From a virus, in IMG/VR virus record IMGVR_UViG_3300046673_000485, positions 1 to 35,200 of that record: DNA of 35,200 nt; one strand, given 5' to 3'. Made by a program: the position numbers and the translations under genes. Below, piece by piece: positions 1 to 5,533 of the stretch (position 1 is its first letter; every line of letters begins with the position of its first letter). The notes beneath the pieces are model-generated. The model was not told the origin of the DNA and made no database searches. It worked only from the letters and a program-made list of their open reading frames with translations.

Positions 1-157
1 AGCTCCAGAGGACGTTCCTGAGCACGCCGCTCAGGAACGGACCGCTCCCGGCCCCCGGGTGATTGGTCGGGATGGTCACGTACAGGTTGAGCGACATGCC
101 GACCAGGAACTGCACGACGAGGACGACTGGCGTCGCCGCAGTGCGGCGCCGCAGCAC
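1..157 (-). CDS. Partial bacterial membrane protein (probable host gene)
   Basis: The minus strand has an open frame running off the left edge. From a GTG at 157 it reads MLRRRTAATP, then a hydrophobic segment (VVLVVQFLVGMSLNLYVTI), then PTNHPGAGSGPFLSGV. A hydrophobic helix followed by NL(Y/F)VTIP..HPGA is, from memory, typical of a chromosomally encoded bacterial membrane protein of unknown function and not of a phage protein. Only about 52 codons are present, so the C-terminal part lies outside the window. The start is uncertain because the frame is open back to about 196 without a clear ATG. If correct, this is flanking host DNA and the phage begins to its right. The assignment rests on pattern recognition only. 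Confidence 0.5.
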   Translation of the reverse strand, partial: MLRRRTAATPVVLVVQFLVGMSLNLYVTIPTNHPGAGSGPFLSGVLRNVLWS

Positions 158-365
158 GCCGACGCGCCGCGCGGTCTCAGTGACCGTGGTCGCGGATCAT
201 GGCACAGGCTCGACAGCGTCACTGGCAACCCCGGAGAGAGGCTCAGCGCCAGCCTGGGGGCGTTGGGAGCCAGCGCCGGAAGCCGCGCCTCGCGGCTCTC
301 CACTCTTTGTTCCTGATAAGATACACTTCCAGGACCAAGCGGGGCCGGTCTTCTGGTCCATCCCG
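158..365. other. Gap between putative host gene and first phage gene
   Basis: No convincing gene is seen. The reading frame of the HNH gene is open back to 63, but residues encoded before 366 are a low-complexity Arg/Ala/Thr-rich stretch unlike an HNH protein and antisense to the probable host gene. No tRNA and no obvious inverted repeat was found. If this is a prophage, the left attachment site is expected here. The core cannot be identified without the other junction. An AT-richer GATAAGATACACTT at 315-328 could be a -10 element, but no matching -35 is present. Confidence 0.35.
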
Positions 366-815
366 ATGCCAGCGTGGCAGACCGAGGACCGCGGCTACGG
401 CTCCCCTTGCTGGATCTGGACGGGTAAGGCAACCCAGGGTGGATACGGGCTCGTCTGGGGCCGCATCGCAGGCAAGGCGACCGCCACCACCGCTCACCGG
501 TGGATGTGGCAGGTCTGGCACGGGCCCCTCCCGCCAGGGCATGAGTTCGAGGTAGACCACCTCTGCCGGGTCCAGCTATGCGTTCGGCCGAGCCACCTCG
601 AGCCCGTCTCGCCCTACGTCAACCACCACCGCAACCCAAACGCGAGCGCCAACAAGACCCACTGCCCGCACGGGCACCCCTACGACACCAGCAACACGAC
701 CGTCCGACCTGACGGCGCCCGCATCTGTCGCACGTGCGCCCGTGAGTCCCAGAGCACCTACGAAAAGCGGCTACGTCAGCGGCTACGCCAGCAGCGCACG
801 GCGGCGACGCAATGA
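366..815 (+). CDS. HNH endonuclease
   Basis: A 149-residue HNH endonuclease of the phage type. The order of motifs is CWIWTG near the N-terminus, AHRWMW, the HNH core EVDHLCRVQLCVRPSHLEPV (His-Asn-His-like beta-beta-alpha metal finger), and a C-terminal zinc segment CPHGHPY...CRTCARE. These match the common HNH_3-like family found as free-standing homing or packaging-associated nucleases in actinophages. ATG 366 was chosen because it sits just before the conserved part, and the open frame further upstream looks non-coding. No strong ribosome binding site is visible. The stop overlaps the next start (ATGA at 812-815), so it belongs to the phage early operon. Confidence 0.85.
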   Translation: MPAWQTEDRGYGSPCWIWTGKATQGGYGLVWGRIAGKATATTAHRWMWQVWHGPLPPGHEFEVDHLCRVQLCVRPSHLEPVSPYVNHHRNPNASANKTHCPHGHPYDTSNTTVRPDGARICRTCARESQSTYEKRLRQRLRQQRTAATQ

Positions 816-1024
816 CCCGGCGGCGCCAGGCTCTCACTCGCATCGCCGCTGACCAGGTCCGCGACTTCGTCGCCTTGCACCGTCTCCCGCCGAGCTATCT
901 GCAGCTGGCCGCCATCTTGCACTGCAGCGAGAGAACAGCCCGCCGAAGGGTGGAGGACGCAGAAACGCTCGGCCTCCTGGTCCGGAGCCGCGGTCCGTGG
1001 CCCGTCGAACTGGGCGCGGCGTGA
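812..1024 (+). CDS. Small winged-helix/HTH protein
   Basis: A 70-residue basic protein starting in the ATGA overlap with the HNH gene. Residues about 20-60 (LPPSYLQLAAILHCSERTAR, then RRVEDAETLGLL) fit a helix-turn-helix with a following wing, as in small MarR/LexA-like DNA-binding modules. The length allows one DNA-binding domain only. It is followed, with a GTGA overlap, by a second winged-helix protein, so the two may act together in early gene regulation. The family is not identified further. Confidence 0.7.
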   Translation: MTRRRQALTRIAADQVRDFVALHRLPPSYLQLAAILHCSERTARRRVEDAETLGLLVRSRGPWPVELGAA

Positions 1025-1335
1025 TCGCCACCGACCTGGAGGAGAGCCCCCGGTTCAACCCGGGAATCGCTGAGCGGATCCGCAGGCTAACGCCACGGCA
1101 GCGGGATGCCTTCTGGGCCATCGTTGAGCTGACGCCGGAGTTAGGCCGCGGCCCCACGACAGCGGAGCTCGGCCGGGCGCTGGGTATCTCGTCCTACGGC
1201 CGCCTCTCCACGCTGGTGCTGCGGCTGCGCCTGGCCGGCGTGCTCCTCCAGGACGTCGACGATGTGAACAAGAGCCGCCTGCGCCTGCCATTCCCGCCAG
1301 GGTGCTGCGCCGCCTGCGGCCACCAGCTGCCGTAG
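1021..1335 (+). CDS. LexA-like winged-helix DNA-binding protein
   Basis: From GTG 1021 (GTGA overlap with the preceding gene) this encodes 104 residues. The central part LTPRQRDAFWAIVEL, then RGPTTAELGRALGI followed by a wing (GRLSTLVLRLRLAGVLLQD), is very like the N-terminal DNA-binding domain of LexA. There is no C-terminal Ser/Lys autoprotease domain. The C-terminus has CCAACGHQLP, a possible metal site. A start at 997 in the same frame is possible but would overlap the upstream gene by 28 bases. It is probably a regulator or replication accessory protein. The target is unknown. Confidence 0.7.
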   Translation: MIATDLEESPRFNPGIAERIRRLTPRQRDAFWAIVELTPELGRGPTTAELGRALGISSYGRLSTLVLRLRLAGVLLQDVDDVNKSRLRLPFPPGCCAACGHQLP

Positions 1336-1342
1336 GCCCCAC

Positions 1343-2209
1343 GTGAGCTGGGCGCGATTCGACGACAACACGGACGATGAGCTGGCGTTCCTCGGCCCCG
1401 AAGCCTTCCGGCTCTTCGTATGCGGCATCACCTACAGCCGGCGCAACGCTCGGGCTGGACGCCTCCACCAGCAGCGGGACGTGATCCCACTCGCCGGCAA
1501 GCTCCGCCTCCGCGATCTCGACAGCGCCCTCGCCGAGCTCCTGACCTCCACCGGTGCCGACGAGGCACTCTGGCTGCAGGACGGGGACGTCTTCGTCATC
1601 CGGAACTACGAGAAGTTCAACCCGCTCACCAGCCGCGAGCGCACGCGCCTCTACAGAGAACGGCGTCACGGTGACACACCTGTGACGTCACAGCCCGTCA
1701 CGGGTGACGCTCCCTCGCGTGAGCGCCAGCGCGCCGGGAGTCCCGTTCCCGAACCCGTACCCAGTATCGATGCTTCGCATCTCACCCCGCCTCCGCCGGA
1801 GACGGGGGCCGTAGCCCAGGTCTTCGAGGCTTGGAAGACGGCCGCGGGGAAGAACGGGAACACGGTGCTCACCACTGAGCGCCGCCAGAAGATCCGCCTC
1901 GCGCTGAAGAGCTACCCGCTGGCCGACGTCCTCGACGCCGTCGTGGGCTGGCGCCATGTGCCGCACAACCGCGGCGAGAACTCGGAGGGACAGGTGTGGA
2001 ACGAACTGACGCTGCTGTTGCGGAACGCCGAGCACATCGAGCGATTCCGAGACGCCGAGAGGGAGGCGGGGGTGAGGCCCAAGGCGCGAGAGACGGTGGC
2101 ATGGCTGCCGCCGGTCGCAGAGAGGCCGGTGACGCCGGAGGAGCTGGCTGGCGGGGTCGCCTCCGTCCGCAGCGTGCTCGCAGCGCGCCGCCTGGTCACG
2201 CCGTCATGA
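1343..2209 (+). CDS. Replisome organiser / DnaD-like replication initiation protein
   Basis: A 288-residue protein. The N-terminus (MSWARFDDNTDDELAFLG to about residue 105, ending VIRNYEKFNP.TSRERTRLYRERR) resembles the winged-helix domain of phage replisome organisers that bind the origin. A Pro/Ser-rich linker (about 110-155) leads to a helical domain (about 160-235, VFEAWKTAAGKNG...LTTERRQKIRLALKSYPLADVLDAVVGW), which resembles the DnaD/DnaB2-like C-terminal region that contacts the helicase or loader. GTG 1343 is the first start after the previous gene (7-bp gap). Its place in the early operon, next to nuclease and recombination genes, supports a role in phage DNA replication. Confidence 0.65.
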   Translation: MSWARFDDNTDDELAFLGPEAFRLFVCGITYSRRNARAGRLHQQRDVIPLAGKLRLRDLDSALAELLTSTGADEALWLQDGDVFVIRNYEKFNPLTSRERTRLYRERRHGDTPVTSQPVTGDAPSRERQRAGSPVPEPVPSIDASHLTPPPPETGAVAQVFEAWKTAAGKNGNTVLTTERRQKIRLALKSYPLADVLDAVVGWRHVPHNRGENSEGQVWNELTLLLRNAEHIERFRDAEREAGVRPKARETVAWLPPVAERPVTPEELAGGVASVRSVLAARRLVTPS

Positions 2210-2328
2210 AACAGGCACCCGTGCTCGATCCCTGGGAACTCGCCCAGTTGGTCATTCTGGCGTCCTTCGCCTTGATGCTCTTCGGCTTCGCCGTGGCTTG
2301 GGGAATCTCGTGGGCGATCGGGCGATGA
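2206..2328 (+). CDS. Very small single-pass membrane protein
   Basis: A 40-residue protein beginning in an ATGA overlap with the preceding gene and ending in an ATGA overlap with the next. Residues about 12-37 (ELAQLVILASFALMLFGFAV, AWGISW) form one transmembrane helix with a short N-terminal tail. No family is recognised. The tight translational coupling on both sides is the main evidence that it is a real gene. Confidence 0.7.
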   Translation: MKQAPVLDPWELAQLVILASFALMLFGFAVAWGISWAIGR

Positions 2329-2534
2329 GCAAGCCGCGCCCGTGGGCGTTCACCCGCAGACGTGACGGCCGCTTCGGCCGCGGCGTGCCCCACCTCGACG
2401 GCTCCTGCGGGGAGCCCGACTGCCAGCGGTGGGGAGGGGATGAGCTCGACGGGGATGGAATGCGCGGCATCCTGTGGGGACTCGCGTTCGCAGCCGTCAT
2501 CTGGGCGGTTCTGGTCGTGGTGGTGATCCGATGA
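2325..2534 (+). CDS. Small protein with C-terminal membrane helix
   Basis: A 69-residue protein starting at the ATGA overlap. The N-terminal half is basic and then has a short Cys pair (DGSCGEPDCQRW). Residues about 46-69 (MRGILWGLAFAAVIWAVLVV) form a transmembrane helix at the extreme C-terminus. Function is unknown. With the gene before it, this makes two adjacent tiny membrane proteins in a replication-type operon, an unusual place for them. An internal ATG at 2460 could give a helix-only form. Confidence 0.6.
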   Translation: MSKPRPWAFTRRRDGRFGRGVPHLDGSCGEPDCQRWGGDELDGDGMRGILWGLAFAAVIWAVLVVVVIR

Positions 2535-2908
2535 CCGAGGACGACCTGCTCCGCGCGGTCCTCGATCTGCTCCGCGTCTACCAGTTCCGCACCTCCCACG
2601 CCCGGCCGGCCTGGACAGCCCACGGGATGCGCACGACAGTCCAAGGCGACGGCAAGGGCTTCCCGGACATCCTCGCGGTGGGCCGCGGCCGCATCCTCGC
2701 CATCGAGTTGAAGTCGGACGTCGGACAGCCGACGCTGGACCAGCGGGCATGGCTCGCCGCCTTCCGCGAGAACGGCGCCGAGGTCTACCTGTGGCGTCCG
2801 AGTGACCTTCCGGGGATCCCTGGGATTCTCTCCGGCCGCTTCGCGCCTCGAGCTCCCGCCGAGCTGCCGCACACACCACGCCCCATGGAAACGGTGCGCA
2901 AGCCATGA
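2531..2908 (+). CDS. VRR-NUC domain nuclease
   Basis: A 125-residue protein coupled to its neighbours by ATGA overlaps at both ends. The core has GFPDILAVGRGRILAIELKS, then Q..WL..F...GAEVYLWRP, which is the classic VRR-NUC (PD-(D/E)xK) pattern: G-PD, then E-x-K, then a Gln-containing helix. Such stand-alone phage proteins are structure-specific nucleases, thought to act on Holliday junctions or replication intermediates. Catalytic residues visible are the Asp of PDI and the Glu/Lys of IELK. The C-terminal 25 residues (Pro/Ala-rich) are outside the domain. Confidence 0.85.
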   Translation: MTEDDLLRAVLDLLRVYQFRTSHARPAWTAHGMRTTVQGDGKGFPDILAVGRGRILAIELKSDVGQPTLDQRAWLAAFRENGAEVYLWRPSDLPGIPGILSGRFAPRAPAELPHTPRPMETVRKP

Positions 2909-3483
2909 CCTACCACTCCCACTGCGCTCACTGTCGCGTCAGGTTCTACGACCGCCCGGAGGACGGCTGCCCGAACTGCGGGGGCCCGATCGCCGACGGT
3001 GACCTCCCGCGGCCGGGAGAGCGTCTACCGGGGGGCCACGCTAAAGGCGCGACCGTCTTCCACCTGTACCCGGAGTGCGTCCCCATCCGTCACCGGGACC
3101 GCCTGGTCGCGGTCGAGGGAGACGCCGGGCGGCTGTGCGGGAACTGCCGGGCTCGGCGGGATGCCGCTCTACTTGGCCAGTCCGGCGTCGAGGTCCTCCC
3201 GGCTGACGCCGAGCCGGCGGGCGAGCTTGGCCCTGATCCCTCGCCGGGGGAGGGCGATTCCGGCCTCCCAGCGGTACACGGTGGCGGGGTCCACCGTCAG
3301 CAGGGTCGCGAGATCAGCCTGAGTGAGCCGGGCCGCCTCTCTCCACTCACGGAGCCGGGGACCTTGCGTTTTGTATTGACGCCTGCTAGGCACCCTGCTA
3401 GTATATCCGAAGAGAGGCCCGGCGGTGCGCAAACACCCCGGGCCCGTGGCAGGCACCTGATAGGAGGCCCTTGCGATGGTTGA
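2905..3483 (+). CDS. Zinc-ribbon protein with long tail overlapping an antisense gene
   Basis: A 192-residue frame starting in an ATGA overlap. The first half is protein-like: CAHCRVRF, then CPNCGGPI (zinc ribbon, residues 7-27), FHLYPECVPI, and LCGNCRARRD (second Cys cluster, near residue 80). From about residue 88 the sequence becomes Gly/Pro/Glu-rich without recognisable structure. There it is exactly antisense to a clear helix-turn-helix gene (3169-3393). The tail may be real but only incidentally open. The frame ends 8 bases into the next gene (3476). Function is unknown. Confidence 0.5.
   Translation: MTYHSHCAHCRVRFYDRPEDGCPNCGGPIADGDLPRPGERLPGGHAKGATVFHLYPECVPIRHRDRLVAVEGDAGRLCGNCRARRDAALLGQSGVEVLPADAEPAGELGPDPSPGEGDSGLPAVHGGGVHRQQGREISLSEPGRLSPLTEPGTLRFVLTPARHPASISEERPGGAQTPRARGRHLIGGPCDG
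3169..3393 (-). CDS. XRE/Cro-family helix-turn-helix regulator
   Basis: A 74-residue protein, almost only a lambda-repressor-like HTH: LREWREAARLTQADLATLL, TVDPATVYRWEAG, then ALPRRGIRAKLARRLGVS. It is the only minus-strand gene inside the early region. GTG 3393 is the natural start because upstream codons run into promoter-like DNA. A TATACT box on its strand (3405-3400) lies about 7 bases before the GTG, which suggests a leaderless transcript. Opposite its start lies a plus-strand promoter (3376-3404) with repeated CCTGCTAG. The likely role is a repressor of the plus-strand operon beginning at 3476 and of itself. It is too short to be a CI-type repressor with a dimerisation domain. Confidence 0.85.
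   Translation of the reverse strand: MPSRRQYKTQGPRLREWREAARLTQADLATLLTVDPATVYRWEAGIALPRRGIRAKLARRLGVSREDLDAGLAK
3376..3404 (+). promoter_or_regulatory. Sigma70-type promoter for the second early operon
   Basis: TTGACG at 3376-3381 and TAGTAT at 3399-3404 are separated by exactly 17 bp. This near-consensus pair is rare in such GC-rich DNA. It points toward the gene starting at 3476 and overlaps the start codon of the opposed XRE gene. The leader of about 65 nt ends with AGGAGG at 3462-3467, 8 bases before ATG 3476. Confidence 0.75.
3382..3401. promoter_or_regulatory. Candidate operator: direct repeat CCTGCTAG
   Basis: CCTGCTAG occurs at 3382-3389 and again at 3394-3401, 12 bp apart. Both copies lie between or on the -35 and -10 boxes of the plus-strand promoter and over the XRE start codon. 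The first copy is also inside the inverted repeat GCCT-GCT-AGGC (3381-3391). This is where an XRE protein would bind to block both directions. Assignment as operator is inference. Confidence 0.5.
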
Positions 3484-3652
3484 GTCTACAGCCCCGATCC
3501 TTTCTCGCCGGGAGTGCGAGGACTGCGGGGCGAAGCTCGAATGGAACGGCGAGCGGTGGGGATGCCCGGCGTGCGAGGAGCGCGCTGTGGATGAGGCCGA
3601 CGCCCGCGACCGCGCCGACGAGGACCGGGCCGCCGCTCGGGCGGACTGGTGA
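3476..3652 (+). CDS. Small zinc-ribbon protein
   Basis: A 58-residue protein, first gene after the strong promoter. ATG 3476 has a perfect AGGAGG ribosome binding site 8 bases upstream. Residues 14-33 hold CEDCGAKLEW...GCPACEE, a two-CxxC zinc ribbon. The C-terminus is a highly charged helix rich in Ala, Asp, Arg and Glu. The stop overlaps the next start by one base (TGATG). The acidic/basic helix and zinc ribbon suggest a small nucleic-acid- or protein-binding factor. No family is recognised. Confidence 0.8.
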   Translation: MVESTAPILSRRECEDCGAKLEWNGERWGCPACEERAVDEADARDRADEDRAAARADW

Positions 3653-3861
3653 TGGAGCTCCTGGCCCCGATCGACATCCTGAACTGCGGGGGCGACCACT
3701 CGGGCACCTGGAAGCGCCACCCCGAGGTGTGGATGGTGGTTTCGGGACGCCGCATCATCGCCGCGCAGCGCCGAGAGAACGGTGTCACCGTTGAGCGCTG
3801 GCTGGAAGGCCACGGCCCCGTCGACGAGAGCTACGGGACGCGAGTCCCCGAGGCGTCGTGA
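3652..3861 (+). CDS. Small hypothetical protein
   Basis: A 69-residue soluble protein starting in a TGATG overlap. It has a mixed alpha/beta look (VWMVVSGRRIIAAQRRENGV, then TVERWLEGHG), with a single Cys and no signal or membrane segment. A GTG one codon upstream (3649) could also serve. The function is unknown. It is part of a run of five tightly coupled small early genes. Confidence 0.65.
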   Translation: MELLAPIDILNCGGDHSGTWKRHPEVWMVVSGRRIIAAQRRENGVTVERWLEGHGPVDESYGTRVPEAS

Positions 3862-4022
3862 TGGACGCCTACATCGCCCTGCTGCTCGCCGCTGCCGGCA
3901 AGGACGTTGCAGTCATCGACGTCGCCCGCGCCATCGTGGTTGCTGACCGCGCCGAGAACGTGAACCGCAACCGCTACGGGATCGCCTGGGCCGAGGGGCG
4001 CACCCCTCGCGTCGACCGATGA
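3861..4022 (+). CDS. Small hypothetical protein
   Basis: A 53-residue protein beginning at the last base of the preceding stop and ending in an ATGA overlap. The N-terminal half is a hydrophobic/amphipathic helix pair (MDAYIALLLAAAGKDVAVID), and the second half is basic (NRNRYGIAWAEGRTPR). It is not long enough or hydrophobic enough for a confident membrane helix. No family is recognised. Translational coupling on both sides supports it as a gene. Confidence 0.6.
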   Translation: MDAYIALLLAAAGKDVAVIDVARAIVVADRAENVNRNRYGIAWAEGRTPRVDR

Positions 4023-4186
4023 GCGCGCTGCCGTGCCGCGAGTGCGGCGGCTCTGGGGTGTGCTGCGATTTCTGCGGCGAGGTCTGCGACCACTGCCATG
4101 GCGTCGGGACGTGCGAGTGCGCCCGCTGCTGGATGGACGCCCACGGCGAGACGCGCGAGTCGCTCGCGGACGAGGACGACCGGTGA
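4019..4186 (+). CDS. Cys-rich DnaJ-type zinc-finger protein
   Basis: A 55-residue protein with nine or more cysteines. Two CxxCxGxG-like motifs, CRECGGSG (residues 6-13) and CDHCHGVG (about 23-30), with intervening CCDFCGEVC and CECARC, resemble the zinc-binding repeats of DnaJ but without a J domain. The C-terminus is acidic. It starts in an ATGA and ends in a GTGA overlap. Such mini zinc proteins are common in phage early operons. The role here is unknown. Confidence 0.7.
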   Translation: MSALPCRECGGSGVCCDFCGEVCDHCHGVGTCECARCWMDAHGETRESLADEDDR

Positions 4187-4371
4187 TCCGGCCAGGCTGC
4201 GAGCAGATCACGGCCGTCCTCGACGTCGACGGCACCTGGCGCTCCTATCCGTGCCAGCGCCGCATCGGCGGGGGGCACGCGACCCGGGCCACCGAGCTCA
4301 CTCCGAAGGGCGCCCGTCAGGCGCTGATTCAGTCGCTGGAGCGGATCGCCGCTTCCTGGGAGAAGCCGTGA
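4183..4371 (+). CDS. Small hypothetical protein
   Basis: A 62-residue protein starting at GTG 4183 (GTGA overlap) and ending in a GTGA overlap with the next gene. It contains two cysteines (C6 and C24) in a short beta-rich N-terminus (AVLDVDGTWRSYPCQRRIGG) and a C-terminal amphipathic helix (GARQALIQSLERIAASWEK). No family is recognised. Confidence 0.65.
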   Translation: MIRPGCEQITAVLDVDGTWRSYPCQRRIGGGHATRATELTPKGARQALIQSLERIAASWEKP

Positions 4372-5522
4372 ACACCGAGATCACCACCATCGACGCGACG
4401 ACCGGCGAGGAGGTGCCGGCACCCACTGCGGTCGCCATCCGGCCGCGCGCGCCCGTCTCCACCGCAGGGTGGACGCCGACCATGGTTATCTCGATCGCGG
4501 CGGCCCGGGCGGCCGTGCAGGCTCGGCGCAAGTTCATGGCGAAGGTGCTGGTCGACGTCAAGGGCGCGCTGGTGGAGATCCCCGGCGTCACCGACCGCCC
4601 CGACGCGAAGAAGGTGCTGGGCAAATCTGGCGCCGAGACGCTCCTCAACGCTTTCGGGTTGAGGGCCGAGCTGGAGGACGAGGAAACTCCTGACATCGAC
4701 CTGACCGGCGACCTCCATGGCGGCGAGCCTTTCATCCGCTACCGTCGCCGCTGCCGCGTCTATTGGCAGCCGGACACCGAGACCCACCTGTGCGTGGCTC
4801 AAGCTTCGGGCAGTTGCAGTTCCTGGGAGGTCAAGTACCGCTACCGGCAGTCCGAGCGGGTCTGCCCGCTGTGCTCCAAGCCCGCCATCATCAAGGGCAG
4901 GGAGGAGTACGGCGGCGGCTGGATCTGCTTCGCCAAGAAGGGCGGCTGCGGGGCCAAGTTCGGCAAGGATGACTCCGCCATCGTCGGGCAGACGGTGGGT
5001 CGCGTTTCCAACCCCGACGTCGCCGACGCCGAGAACACCATCCTCAAGATGGCGGACAAGCGGGCCCTCGTGGCCGCGACCATCATCGCCACGGCCTGGT
5101 CCGATCTGGTAACGCAGGATCTCGAGGACCGGGCTGCGCCGCCAGCGGAGGAGGACGCCCCGCCAGCCCCGTCCCCGCCCGCACATCGCACAGCCCCCAC
5201 TTCCACGGGACGGAGCGCAGCGCCGGCCACACCGGCGACTGCGCCCGTCCTCACTCCGGACCGCGGCGAGATCATCGCCAAGGGGGTCTGCACGGAGTGC
5301 CAGCGCCGGCTGCTCACGAGCAAGCACGGGAACGCCGTCGTCTGGGCGACGCCCGCTGATGGCGGTCCGGCTGTCTGCACGGGCTGGGACCCTGTGGTGA
5401 AGAACCCCGCCGGGACTGCGGGGGCTTACGTCATGCACCCCAAGGAAGCCGCCCCGGTGGTGCCACTCGCTGCCGCGCGGCGTGACCCCGGCGACATCGA
5501 CCCTGACGAGATCCCGTTCTGA
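4368..5522 (+). CDS. Putative ssDNA-annealing/recombination protein with SSB-like acidic tail
   Basis: A 384-residue protein from GTG 4368 (GTGA overlap). The N-terminal half has alternating charged and hydrophobic segments (AVQARRKFMAKVLVD...). A zinc-ribbon-like section (VCPLCSKP...GGWICFAKKGGCGAKF) follows, then a motif ILKMADKRALVAATIIATAW and SDLVTQDLED. From memory, that motif recurs in phage proteins associated with single-strand annealing and recombination. A Pro/Ala/Thr-rich linker leads to a second Cys pair (GVCTECQRRL) and a C-terminus DPDEIPF, which mimics the acidic D-(x)-IPF tip of bacterial SSB that recruits replication and repair partners. Its neighbour two genes downstream is a Gam-like protein. 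The role in annealing is inference, since the Erf/RecT/Sak folds are not directly evident. Confidence 0.5.
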   Translation: MNTEITTIDATTGEEVPAPTAVAIRPRAPVSTAGWTPTMVISIAAARAAVQARRKFMAKVLVDVKGALVEIPGVTDRPDAKKVLGKSGAETLLNAFGLRAELEDEETPDIDLTGDLHGGEPFIRYRRRCRVYWQPDTETHLCVAQASGSCSSWEVKYRYRQSERVCPLCSKPAIIKGREEYGGGWICFAKKGGCGAKFGKDDSAIVGQTVGRVSNPDVADAENTILKMADKRALVAATIIATAWSDLVTQDLEDRAAPPAEEDAPPAPSPPAHRTAPTSTGRSAAPATPATAPVLTPDRGEIIAKGVCTECQRRLLTSKHGNAVVWATPADGGPAVCTGWDPVVKNPAGTAGAYVMHPKEAAPVVPLAAARRDPGDIDPDEIPF

Positions 5523-5533
5523 GGAGAGAGGCT

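Noticed and set aside
13-39. Perfect 10-bp hairpin CGTTCCTGAG/CTCAGGAACG
   Set aside because: It lies within the probable coding sequence of the membrane-protein fragment and has no T-run; more likely a chance feature of the coding DNA.
309-328. TTGTTC...GATAAGAT as a promoter for the first early operon
   Set aside because: Spacing is only a few bases and no proper -35 box lies 17 bp upstream of the -10-like sequence.
63-365. In-frame extension of the first HNH gene
   Set aside because: The extra 101 residues are low-complexity and antisense to a better-supported fragment; there is no binding site for the upstream start.
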